From contig CALMZV010000068.1 of assembly GCA_937870755.1 (NCBI GenBank), positions 1-64,000 of the forward strand: a DNA stretch of 64,000 bases, in the 5' to 3' direction. The number at the start of each line of letters is the position of its first letter. The first letter of the stretch is position 1. Both the position numbers and the translations under genes were made by a program. This stretch comes from an uncultured Methylocystaceae bacterium. GTDB taxonomy: Bacteria > Pseudomonadota > Alphaproteobacteria > Rhizobiales > Beijerinckiaceae. Positions 16,921-24,944 of this stretch are shown here, in pieces. Under the pieces are notes generated by a model. It was not told the DNA's origin and did not search any database. It worked only from the letters and a program-made list of their open reading frames with translations.

Positions 16921-18177
16921 ATGAATGCGCCGCCCGCCATCGACCATGCCGCGCTCGCCGAAAACATGCCGCTCGACGAGATCAACGTGTCCGATCCGAA
17001 GATCTATCAACAGGACGTGTGGATGCACTATTTCCGCCGGCTGCGTCGCGATGCGCCGGTGCATTACTGCAAGGACAGCCCCATCGGTCCGTTCTGGTCG
17101 GTGACGAAATACAAGGACATCGTCGCCACCGAAGTGAACCACAAGGTGTTTTCGTCCAGTTCGGCCCTCGGCGGCATCACGCTGCGCGACCGGCCGGCCG
17201 AACTCGAACTGCCGATGTTCATCGCGATGGACCCGCCCAGGCACGACGACCAGCGCAAGATCGTGCAGCCGATCGTTTCGCCCGCCAATCTCGAAAACTT
17301 TTCGGGCCTCATCCGCAGCCGCATCGCCAGGACGCTCGACAGCCTGCCGCGCGGCGAGGTTTTCGATTGGGTGGACAGGGTCTCGATCGAACTGACCGGT
17401 CAGATGCTGGCGACGCTGTTCGATTTTCCGTTCGAGGACCGTCGAAAACTCACCTATTGGTCCGACGTCGCCACCACCGATCTCGCCAATCCCGACCGTC
17501 TGATCGAGTCGGAGGAGGAGCGCGAGAAGGTTTTCGGCGAATGCCTCGCCTATTTCATGCGTCTCTGGAACGAGCGCGTGAACGCGAAGGAGCCGGGCGG
17601 CGACCTCATCTCCATGCTCGCGCACGGGCAGGCCACGCGCGACATGAGCCCGCGCGAATATCTCGGCAACGTCGTGTTGCTGATCGTCGGCGGCAACGAC
17701 ACCACGCGCAACTCGATGAGCGGCAGCGTGTGGTTCTTCGACCAGAACCCGCAGGAATACGCCAAGCTGCGCGCCAATCCCGCGCTGCTCGAATCCGCCG
17801 TGCCGGAAATCATTCGCTATCAGACGCCGTTGTCCTACATGCGCCGCACCGCGCTCGCCGACGCCGAGATCGGCGGCCGGAAAATCCGCAAGGGCGACAA
17901 GATCGCCATGTGGTACATTTCCGGCAACCGCGACGAGGATGTGATCGAAGACCCTGATCGCTTCATCATCGACCGCCCGCGCCCGCGCCAGCACCTGTCG
18001 TTCGGCTTCGGCATCCATCGCTGCGTCGGCAACAGGCTGGGCGAATTGCAGCTGAAGATCCTGTGGGAGGAAATCCTCGCGCGTGATCTGAAAATCGAGG
18101 TGGTCGCGCCGCCCAAACGGCTGTTCTCGTCCTTCGTGCACGGCATTACGCAATTGCAGGTGCGCATCCAGCCGTGA
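16921..18177 (+). CDS. Cytochrome P450, CYP153-type alkane/fatty-acid terminal hydroxylase
   Basis: The 418-residue haem monooxygenase reads very close to CYP153 enzymes, which hydroxylate medium-chain alkanes, fatty acids or related chains at the terminal carbon. Visible features are MFIAMDPPRHD, the I-helix GGNDTTRNSM, the ExxR region EIIRYQTPL and the haem loop HLSFGFGIHRCVGNR with ligand Cys368. No membrane anchor is seen, so the enzyme is soluble. GGGAGAGACCC precedes the ATG. The ferredoxin gene just upstream is its likely partner. The pair sits on the opposite strand between two groups of folate genes. Confidence 0.9.
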   Translation: MNAPPAIDHAALAENMPLDEINVSDPKIYQQDVWMHYFRRLRRDAPVHYCKDSPIGPFWSVTKYKDIVATEVNHKVFSSSSALGGITLRDRPAELELPMFIAMDPPRHDDQRKIVQPIVSPANLENFSGLIRSRIARTLDSLPRGEVFDWVDRVSIELTGQMLATLFDFPFEDRRKLTYWSDVATTDLANPDRLIESEEEREKVFGECLAYFMRLWNERVNAKEPGGDLISMLAHGQATRDMSPREYLGNVVLLIVGGNDTTRNSMSGSVWFFDQNPQEYAKLRANPALLESAVPEIIRYQTPLSYMRRTALADAEIGGRKIRKGDKIAMWYISGNRDEDVIEDPDRFIIDRPRPRQHLSFGFGIHRCVGNRLGELQLKILWEEILARDLKIEVVAPPKRLFSSFVHGITQLQVRIQP

Positions 18178-18196
18178 GCGGCGTCGCGCGCAGATT

Positions 18197-19159
18197 TCAG
18201 TTGCGCTCGCGCACGATCTCCACGCCGACCGCGCCGTCGATCACGTCCAGCTTCTCAACGCGCACGCGCACGCGCACCACGTGGCGGTCGCGCAGCGTCG
18301 TCTCGGCGATTCGTTCGGCGAGCGTTTCGACGAGCGTGATATGGCCCGACGTCGCAAATCGCCGGATGGCGTCCGTGATGACGTCGTAGGAAAAGACGTT
18401 CTGGAAGTCGTCGTCGCCGCGCGGCCGCCGGCGCACTTCCGCCTCCACGTCGAACCGCACGCGCTGGCGCGCGTTGCGCTCGTGCGCATAGGCGCCGATC
18501 TCGGCCTCGATCACGAAATCGCGGACGAACACGCGGTCCGTCCCCGCCGCATGCAGCGCGCCGCCGGCGCGCTCGCGCGGGATCAGGCTGCGAAACAGGG
18601 CGAGAGCATGCGCGTCGAGCCCGCCCGCGCCCTCCGCGCACAGGGCCGAACGAAACCCCAGACTGTCGGGGCGCAGCACCATCAGGCGGGGAATGTCGGG
18701 CGCCTGCAGCCGTCCGGCGAGCCCGCAGGAAAGCCCCAGCGCATGCGCCCGTTCCACGAACGTCGCGATTCGCCCGATGTCCATGAGCGCCAGCAGCCGC
18801 GCGCCCTGCTTTTGCGCCGTGTCGAGGAGCGCGCCGGAAAACCCCGCCGCGACCATGCGGTCGAGGGCGGCGGGATCGGACGCGCGGTCGGCGTAGAGCA
18901 CGCCCCAGCAGGGGGCCTGGCGCGCAAGGTCGGCGAAGCCGGACAGGTCTGCGTCGGCCGGAACGGCCAGCAGCGCGGCCCCCTCGGCGCGCCGCGCCCG
19001 GGCGTCGGCCACGCTGTCGACGCGAGCCAGCACCCGCGCGCCCGCGGCGGCCGCCACGATGTCGGCGGCCGGCCCGCGATGCGCCAGAAGATCGGCGCCG
19101 GCGGCGCGCGCCATCCGCGCCTCGCCCGCATTCGCCACGCTCACGAGAAAATCGGTCAT
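18197..19159 (-). CDS. MfnB-like (DUF556) domain fused to dihydroneopterin aldolase (FolB)
   Basis: This is a 320-residue two-domain protein. Residues 1-195 resemble (5-formylfuran-3-yl)methyl phosphate synthase (DUF556/MfnB), an enzyme of methanofuran synthesis, ending in CGLAGRLQAPDIPRL and LGFRSALC. Residues 208-320 are FolB, which splits dihydroneopterin: IGAYAHE, FSYDVITDAI (Tyr258), LVETLAERIAE (Glu278) and a late Lys303. In the first domain Asp113 and Lys117 (LLDTAQK) match the family pair, but the N-terminal VKNP-type lysine is replaced (LLAHRGP) and the mid-domain lysine also looks absent. Folate synthesis is likely; furan synthesis is doubtful. folP and folK lie beyond the ferredoxin-P450 pair. 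Confidence 0.8.
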   Translation of the reverse strand: MTDFLVSVANAGEARMARAAGADLLAHRGPAADIVAAAAGARVLARVDSVADARARRAEGAALLAVPADADLSGFADLARQAPCWGVLYADRASDPAALDRMVAAGFSGALLDTAQKQGARLLALMDIGRIATFVERAHALGLSCGLAGRLQAPDIPRLMVLRPDSLGFRSALCAEGAGGLDAHALALFRSLIPRERAGGALHAAGTDRVFVRDFVIEAEIGAYAHERNARQRVRFDVEAEVRRRPRGDDDFQNVFSYDVITDAIRRFATSGHITLVETLAERIAETTLRDRHVVRVRVRVEKLDVIDGAVGVEIVRERN

Positions 19160-19286
19160 CGGCCCCTCTGGATCGCGCCGCCGCCGCTTACCACAAAATG
19201 GCCGGCCGCGCCGGGCGCCGGTTTTCTTCCCCCGCCATTCGGTTTAGGGAAGGGCCAAACCCGATCCGACCCGAGGGGAGGCATTC

Positions 19287-20450
19287 TTGCACGATCACAA
19301 GGGCGAAGCCCACGCCGATATCCGCGCCGCCGTCGAGAAACTGTGCGCCGGTTTTCCCGGCGAGTACTGGCGCAAGCTCGACCGGAACATGGAATATCCG
19401 ACCGCCTTCGTGCAGGCGCTCACGCAGTCCGGCTTCCTGTCGGCGTTGATACCGGAGGAATATGGCGGGGCGGGCCTCGGCCTGTCGGCGGCGGCCGCCA
19501 TTCTGGAGGAGGTGCAGCGGGCCGGCTGCAACGGCGGCGCTTGTCATGCGCAGATGTATGTGATGGGCACGGTGCTGCGCCACGGTTCGGAAGAGCAGAA
19601 GCGCAAATACCTGCCGGGCGTCGCCTCGGGCGAACTGCGCCTTCAGGCGTTCGGCGTGACCGAACCGACCTCGGGCACCGACACCACCTCGCTGAAGACC
19701 TTCGCGCGCAAGCAAGGCGACAAATACGTCGTCAACGGCCAGAAGGTCTGGACCTCGCGCGCCGAACATTCCGACCTGATGATTCTGCTCGCCCGCACCA
19801 CGCCGCGCGAGGAGGTGAAGAAGAAGACCGACGGCCTGTCGGTGTTCATCGTCGACATGCAGAAGGCCAAGGGCAATGGGCTCACCATCCGGCCCATCCG
19901 CACGATGATGAATCACGCCACCACGGAAGTGTTTTTCGACAATATGGAAGTGCCGGCCGAAAACCTCATCGGCGAGGAAGGGCAGGGGTTCCGCTACATC
20001 CTGTCGGGCATGAACGCGGAACGCATTCTCATCGCGCACGAATGCATCGGCGACGCCAAATGGTTCATCGAGAAGGCGACCAACTACGCCAAGGAGCGCC
20101 ATGTGTTCGGCCGTCCGATCGGCCAGAACCAGGGCGTCCAGTTCCCCATCGCCAAGGCCTACGCCAACATGCGCGCAGCCGAACTGATGGCGCGCGAGGC
20201 CGTCAAACTCTACGAAGCCGGGCAGAACGCGGGCGCGGAAGCCAACATGGCGAAGATGCTGGCGGCCGACGCCAGTTTCGAAGCCGCCAACGCGTGCATC
20301 CAGACGCACGGCGGCTTCGGCTTCGCGGAGGAATACGACGTGGAGCGCAAGTTCCGCGAAACGCGCCTCTATCAGGTGGCGCCGATCTCGACCAATCTGA
20401 TCCTGTCGTTCGTCGCCGAACACGTGCTGGGCATGCCGCGCTCATACTGA
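19287..20450 (+). CDS. Acyl-CoA dehydrogenase family protein
   Basis: This FAD enzyme of 387 residues would oxidise an acyl-CoA at the alpha-beta bond. Motifs are GVTEPTSGTDTTS, KVWTSRAEHSDLMILLART, RHVFGRPIGQNQGVQFPIA and QTHGGFGFAEEYDVERKFRE. The usual C-terminal YEGT with catalytic Glu reads YQVAPIST, so the base is not at that site; Glu in NAERILIAHE aligns with the alternative position used by isovaleryl-CoA dehydrogenase. TTG 19287 is taken as start because GAGGGGAG lies 6 bases upstream. The stop codon falls in the first unit of a hairpin repeat array. Confidence 0.85.
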   Translation: MHDHKGEAHADIRAAVEKLCAGFPGEYWRKLDRNMEYPTAFVQALTQSGFLSALIPEEYGGAGLGLSAAAAILEEVQRAGCNGGACHAQMYVMGTVLRHGSEEQKRKYLPGVASGELRLQAFGVTEPTSGTDTTSLKTFARKQGDKYVVNGQKVWTSRAEHSDLMILLARTTPREEVKKKTDGLSVFIVDMQKAKGNGLTIRPIRTMMNHATTEVFFDNMEVPAENLIGEEGQGFRYILSGMNAERILIAHECIGDAKWFIEKATNYAKERHVFGRPIGQNQGVQFPIAKAYANMRAAELMAREAVKLYEAGQNAGAEANMAKMLAADASFEAANACIQTHGGFGFAEEYDVERKFRETRLYQVAPISTNLILSFVAEHVLGMPRSY

Positions 20451-20654
20451 GCGCGGCGAAACTCTTCTCGTCGCGCTCATACTGAGCGCGGCGAAACTCT
20501 TCTCGTCGCGTTCATACTGAACGCGGCGAAACTCTTCTCGTCGCGTTCATACTGAACGCGGCGAAACTCTTGTCGTCGCGTTCATACTGAACGCGGCGAA
20601 AACTCTTGTCGTCGCGCTCATACCGAGCGCGGCGAAAACTCTTGTCGTCGCGCT
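20437..20654. repeat. Tandem array of six 35/36-bp palindromic units
   Basis: Units beginning CATAC start at 20443, 20478, 20513, 20548, 20583 and 20619, with a degenerate seventh at 20655. Each contains an 8-bp stem with loop TAC (CGCGCTCA/TGAGCGCG). Units 3-5 have CGCGTTCA/TGAACGCG, a change on both arms that keeps pairing; unit 6 loses the innermost pair. The rest of each unit can form a second stem (CGCGGCGA with TCGTCGCG, one G-U) around AACTCTTC, sharing CGCG with the first. The array fills the whole gap between two convergent genes and covers the stop codon of the first. Confidence 0.9.
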
Positions 20655-20656
20655 CG

Positions 20657-21046
20657 TTATCCCCGCAGCGCGCGCGTCAGCAGGTCGATCTGCTGGAAGG
20701 ACAAGACCAGCGCCGCGTTCCCGGCCCAGGCCACGGTCAGGCTGCGCGCCAGCATGCCCCAGAGCCAATCGGAATTGTCCGCGCAGCGCCACACGCTGAC
20801 GAGGATCCAGACCGTATAGGCGGCGAACGAAATCAGCAGCGCCTCCTGCACGACCGTCTGGCCGCGCGCCATCGCCATGAGGTAAAGGGCGCCCAGAACG
20901 GCGCTCGCGCCCACGCCGTAGAGCCAGAAAACCTTGCCAAGCGGCTCGAGCCCGTACCAGGCGCGCACTTCGGTCGCCAACAGGCCAAGCGCCAGATCGC
21001 GCGCCCACGCCCGTCCCTCGTCCGCCTCGGTCCGCGATTGTTCCAT
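20657..21046 (-). CDS. Small integral membrane protein of unknown function
   Basis: I do not recognise a family. The 129-residue protein has an acidic, soluble N-terminus (MEQSRTEADEGRAW) and about three hydrophobic segments near residues 40-62, 66-85 and 95-118. It is convergent with the acyl-CoA dehydrogenase, and its TAA stop directly abuts the hairpin repeat array. It is divergent from the ABC-F gene with 110 bases between starts. Confidence 0.7.
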   Translation of the reverse strand: MEQSRTEADEGRAWARDLALGLLATEVRAWYGLEPLGKVFWLYGVGASAVLGALYLMAMARGQTVVQEALLISFAAYTVWILVSVWRCADNSDWLWGMLARSLTVAWAGNAALVLSFQQIDLLTRALRG

Positions 21047-21156
21047 GGGTTCGCTCCGCCCCGACCCTTATGACACATAGGCGCATCGCGTGTCGCTTCA
21101 ACGACGGGCGCGTCGGGGCTTGATCCTGCGCGCCCCTTCGGCCACACGAAGGGCGC

Positions 21157-22962
21157 ATGGCGCCGCCGCTTCTCCAACTCCAGTCGATTGGCCTCACCCT
21201 GGGCGGCAAGCCGCTGCTGGAGGGGGCCGATCTCATCGTCGCGCCGGGCGACCGCATCTGCCTGGTCGGGCGCAACGGCTCCGGCAAGTCGACCCTGCTG
21301 AGGATCGCCGCCGGCGCGCTCGAACCCGACGCCGGATCGCGCTTCCTCCAGCCGGACGCCTCGGTCCGCTACCTCGCGCAGGAGCCCGATCTGTCCGGCT
21401 TCGCCGATGTGCTCGCCTTCGTGGAGGCGGGCCTCGGCCCGGCCGACGACCGCCATCGTGCGCGCTATCTGCTGGAGCGGCTCGGCCTGTCGGGGGCGGA
21501 GGCGCCGGCGACGCTTTCGGGCGGGGAGGCGCGCCGCGCGGCGCTCGCCCGCGCGCTGGCCCCCGACCCCGACATTCTGCTGCTCGACGAGCCGACCAAC
21601 CATCTGGACCTGCCCGCCATCGAATGGCTGGAGGACGAGCTGCGCGCGGCGCGCGGCGCGCTGGTGATGGTCAGCCACGACCGGCGGTTTCTCGAAAATC
21701 TGTCGCGCGCGACGGTGTGGCTCGACCGCGGCCTCACGCGGCGGCTCGATCGCGGCTTTTTCGAGTTCGAAGCCTGGCGCGACAAGGTTCTGGAGGAGGA
21801 GGAGGCCGCGCGCCACAAGCTCGGCCGCAAGATCGCGGCCGAAGAGCACTGGATGCGCTACGGCGTCACCGCGCGCCGCAAGCGCAACATGCGCCGTGTG
21901 GCCGAACTCGCGGAGCTGCGGCGCGCCAGGCGCGAAAGCCAGCGCGCGGCGGGCGACGTGAAGCTCGCCGTCAACGAGGCGCAGATGTCCGGCCGGCTCG
22001 TGGTCGAGGCGGAGGGGTTGACCAAGGCGTGGGGCGCGACGCCGATCGTGCGCAATCTGTCGCTGCGTATTCTGCGCGGCGACCGGCTCGGTCTCGTGGG
22101 GCCGAACGGCGCGGGCAAGACAACGCTCGTCAATCTGCTGGTCGGCGCGCTTTCGCCCGACGCCGGCCGCGTGCGGCTCGGCGCCAATGTCGAACTCGCC
22201 ACGCTCGACCAGAAGCGCGCCGCGCTCGATCCAGAAGCCTCGTTGCAAACCGTGCTGACCGGCGGCGGCGGCGACTATGTCGAGATCAACGGCGCCAGGA
22301 AGCATGTCGCCGGCTACATGCAGGATTTTCTGTTCCGGCCGGAACAGGCGCGCACGCCGGTCGGCCGCCTGTCGGGCGGCGAGCGCGCGCGGCTGATGCT
22401 TGCGCGCGCGCTGGCGTTGCCCTCCAATTTTCTCGTGCTCGACGAGCCGACCAACGACCTCGATCTCGAAACGCTCGATCTCGTCGAAAGCCTGCTGGCC
22501 GATTATCCGGGCACGGTGCTCATGGTCAGCCACGACCGCGATTTCCTCGACCGTGTGGCGACGTCCGTTCTGGTGGCCGAGGGCGACGGCCTGTGGGTCG
22601 AATACGCCGGCGGCTATTCCGACATGGTCGCCCAGCGCGGCGCGGGCGTCGCCGTCAGGGCCGCCCCGCGGCCGGCGCCGAAAGCTCCGGCCGAGCGGCC
22701 GGCGCCGGAACGCAAGGCCGAAAAGCGCAAGCTCGGATTCAAGGAAAAACACGCGCTCGAAACACTGCCCGCCGAGATGGACCGATTGCGCGCGGAGATG
22801 GCGAAGGCGCAGGCCGCGCTCGCCGACCCCGATCTCTATGTGCGCGATCCGAAGAAATTCGAGACCGCGACCGCGCTCTACGACCAGGCGCAGAAGGCGC
22901 TCGCGGCCGCCGAGGACCGCTGGCTGGAGCTCGAACTGCTGCGCGAGGAGCTGGAAGGCTGA
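21157..22962 (+). CDS. uup: ABC-F ATPase, Uup-like
   Basis: This 601-residue soluble protein has two ABC domains and no membrane segments. Walker A sequences are GRNGSGKST (38-46) and GPNGAGKTT; signatures are LSGGEARRA and LSGGERARL; Walker B and switch regions are LLLDEPTNHLDL and LVLDEPTNDLDL. A charged inter-domain linker and a C-terminal coiled coil (KRKLGFKEKHALETLP onward) match Uup, which binds branched DNA or ribosomes. ABC-F proteins act on the ribosome or in DNA transactions rather than in transport. An MsbA-type gene follows on the same strand after about 100 bases. Confidence 0.9.
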   Translation: MAPPLLQLQSIGLTLGGKPLLEGADLIVAPGDRICLVGRNGSGKSTLLRIAAGALEPDAGSRFLQPDASVRYLAQEPDLSGFADVLAFVEAGLGPADDRHRARYLLERLGLSGAEAPATLSGGEARRAALARALAPDPDILLLDEPTNHLDLPAIEWLEDELRAARGALVMVSHDRRFLENLSRATVWLDRGLTRRLDRGFFEFEAWRDKVLEEEEAARHKLGRKIAAEEHWMRYGVTARRKRNMRRVAELAELRRARRESQRAAGDVKLAVNEAQMSGRLVVEAEGLTKAWGATPIVRNLSLRILRGDRLGLVGPNGAGKTTLVNLLVGALSPDAGRVRLGANVELATLDQKRAALDPEASLQTVLTGGGGDYVEINGARKHVAGYMQDFLFRPEQARTPVGRLSGGERARLMLARALALPSNFLVLDEPTNDLDLETLDLVESLLADYPGTVLMVSHDRDFLDRVATSVLVAEGDGLWVEYAGGYSDMVAQRGAGVAVRAAPRPAPKAPAERPAPERKAEKRKLGFKEKHALETLPAEMDRLRAEMAKAQAALADPDLYVRDPKKFETATALYDQAQKALAAAEDRWLELELLREELEG

Positions 22963-23065
22963 TGCGCCTGCGCCACAGCCGGCGCCATTAGGCCGCCAAC
23001 CGCGCTTTCCACCTTGTTTGCGCCCGAAGGCCGCTCTAGGCCAGCACAGGTGAAGCAAGCGACGG

Positions 23066-24841
23066 TTGGCGGTGTCTCCACGCGACGACAGTCAGGCGAC
23101 GGGCTTTGCGACCTTGCGTCGGCTGTTGAAGGACTACGGCCGACGGCACGGTTTCGCGTATCTGGCGGCGCTGGTCTTCCTGGGACTGGGGTCGGCGGCG
23201 ACGGCCCTGGTCGCCTATCTCTTGAAGCCGGTGCTCAACCACATGGTGGAGCCCGACGGCCTGCGCAGCGTGCGCGTGCTGTCGGTGGCGGTGGCCTGCC
23301 TGTTCGGCGTGCGCGCGTTCTCCTCCTATTTCTCGCAGGTGATTCTGGCGCGCGCCGGCGCGCGCATCGTCGCCGACGCGCAGTTGCGCCTGTTCGACCA
23401 CATGATGGATCAGGACCTCGCCTTCCTGCGCGATCGCCATTCCAGCGAATATCTGGCGCGGCTCGCGGTGGCCGCCAACGGCGCGCGCGACGCGTTGCAG
23501 ACGATAGCGCTCTCGATCGGCCGCGACGCGATCACGCTGCTGTGTCTGGCGCTGGTCATGTTCGTGCAGGATGTCGCGCTCGCGCTCATCGCGCTGGCGC
23601 TGATGCCGGTCGCCGGTTTCTGGCTCGGCCAGCTGGTGCGCACGGTGCGGCAGTTGACGCGCCGCTCGTTCGACGGCTCCGCGCGCGTGCTGCGCGCGAT
23701 GCAGGAGACGTTGACGGGCGTGCGCGTCGTCAAATCGTTCACGCTGGAAGATGAGATGCGCGCGCGCGCCGAACAGGCGATTTTCGAGGTGGAGCGCGCC
23801 GCCAACCGCGCGGCCGCGCGCATGGCGCTCGCAAGCCCGCTCGCGGACCTGACGGCGGGCCTCGGCATCGCCTTCATTCTTTTCTACGGCGCCTGGCGCG
23901 TGAGCGTGGCCGGCGCCGATCCCGGCGCGTTCTTCTCCTTCGTGGTGGCGATGGTGATGGCCTACGAGCCAGGCAAGAAGATCGCGCGCGCGCATCTGGA
24001 GTTGCAGGCCGCGCTCGCCAACGCGCGGGCGATCTACGAGGTTCTGGATGCGCCCGCCGCCGAGTCGCCGCGTCCCGGCGCTCCGGCGCTGCAGGTGGGC
24101 GAGGGTCGCATCGCCTTCGAGGGCGTGCGCTTCTCCTATCGCGCCGAGGAACATGCGCTCGACGATCTCGATGTCGTGTTCGAACCCGCCCGCACCACCG
24201 CGCTCGTCGGCCCTTCGGGCGCAGGCAAATCGACCGTGGTCAATCTGCTGCAGAGGTTCTACGCGCCCCAGGCCGGCCGCATTCTCGTCGACGGACAGGA
24301 TATCTCCGGCGTTGACCTGCGCTCGCTGCGGCGCGCCATCGCCTATGTGCCGCAGGACGTGTTTCTGTTCGACGGCGCCATCGGCGAGAACATCCGGCTC
24401 GGCCGGCTCGATGCGAGCGACGAGGATGTCGTGAACGCCGCGCGCCGCGCGCATGCGGACGGGTTCATTCGCGCGCTGGGCGACGGCTACGATACGCAGG
24501 TCGGCGAGATGGGCGAGAACCTGTCGGGCGGCCAGAAGGCGCGCATCGCCATCGCGCGCGCGCTCCTGAAAGACGCGCCGATCCTCGTGCTGGACGAACC
24601 GACGGCCGCCCTCGATTCCGAATCCGAACGCGAGGTGCAGACCGCGCTGGAGGAATTGCGTCGCGGCCGCACCACGCTCGTCATCGCGCACCGCATGCAG
24701 ACGATCCTCGCCGCCGACTGGATCTGCGTGATCGAGGGCGGGCGGCTCGCTACGCAGGGCCGCCACGAGGATCTCATCGCCCGCTCCGGCCTCTACAAGG
24801 CGTTCGTGGATGCGCAGTTCGGCGGCAAGTCCGCACCCTAG
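23066..24841 (+). CDS. MsbA-type ABC exporter, fused permease and ATPase
   Basis: The 591-residue half-transporter has six N-terminal membrane segments and a C-terminal ATPase with VGPSGAGKST, the Q-loop YVPQDVFLFDG, signature NLSGGQKARIAIARAL, Walker B ILVLDEPTAALD and the H-loop IAHRM. Members flip lipid A, phospholipids or other lipids across the inner membrane. The next gene is an O-antigen ligase-like protein on the opposite strand, which fits envelope polysaccharide or lipid work. The start is uncertain: TTG 23066 or GTG 23072 (SPRDDSQ). Its TAG stop lies in the terminal CTAGAGC of a palindromic element. Confidence 0.85.
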   Translation: MAVSPRDDSQATGFATLRRLLKDYGRRHGFAYLAALVFLGLGSAATALVAYLLKPVLNHMVEPDGLRSVRVLSVAVACLFGVRAFSSYFSQVILARAGARIVADAQLRLFDHMMDQDLAFLRDRHSSEYLARLAVAANGARDALQTIALSIGRDAITLLCLALVMFVQDVALALIALALMPVAGFWLGQLVRTVRQLTRRSFDGSARVLRAMQETLTGVRVVKSFTLEDEMRARAEQAIFEVERAANRAAARMALASPLADLTAGLGIAFILFYGAWRVSVAGADPGAFFSFVVAMVMAYEPGKKIARAHLELQAALANARAIYEVLDAPAAESPRPGAPALQVGEGRIAFEGVRFSYRAEEHALDDLDVVFEPARTTALVGPSGAGKSTVVNLLQRFYAPQAGRILVDGQDISGVDLRSLRRAIAYVPQDVFLFDGAIGENIRLGRLDASDEDVVNAARRAHADGFIRALGDGYDTQVGEMGENLSGGQKARIAIARALLKDAPILVLDEPTAALDSESEREVQTALEELRRGRTTLVIAHRMQTILAADWICVIEGGRLATQGRHEDLIARSGLYKAFVDAQFGGKSAP

Positions 24842-24944
24842 AGCATCATCCGTTCAAGCGGAATCGCTTGAACGACGAGATGATGCGTTGAAAATGGCGC
24901 GCGTGGTTTTCGATCTGATCCAATCAGATCGGAAATCGCTCTAG
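24838..24944. repeat. Palindromic intergenic element, full copy 2
   Basis: This 107-base element is bounded by inverted CTAGAGC and GCTCTAG. Inside are GCATCATC/GATGATGC enclosing GTTCAAGCG/CGCTTGAAC, then GAAAA/TTTTC, then GATCTGAT/ATCAGATC. Its ends supply TAG stops to both convergent flanking genes (the exporter at 24839-24841 and the ligase-like gene at 24941-24943). The first 56 bases recur at 14943 with 8 differences. It resembles the non-coding palindromic repeats scattered in Rhizobiales genomes and could act as a bidirectional terminator. Confidence 0.85.

Noticed and set aside
20443-20654. CRISPR array
   Set aside because: The period is 35/36 bases with no unique spacers between identical repeats, and no cas genes are near. 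It is a plain tandem array of palindromic units.
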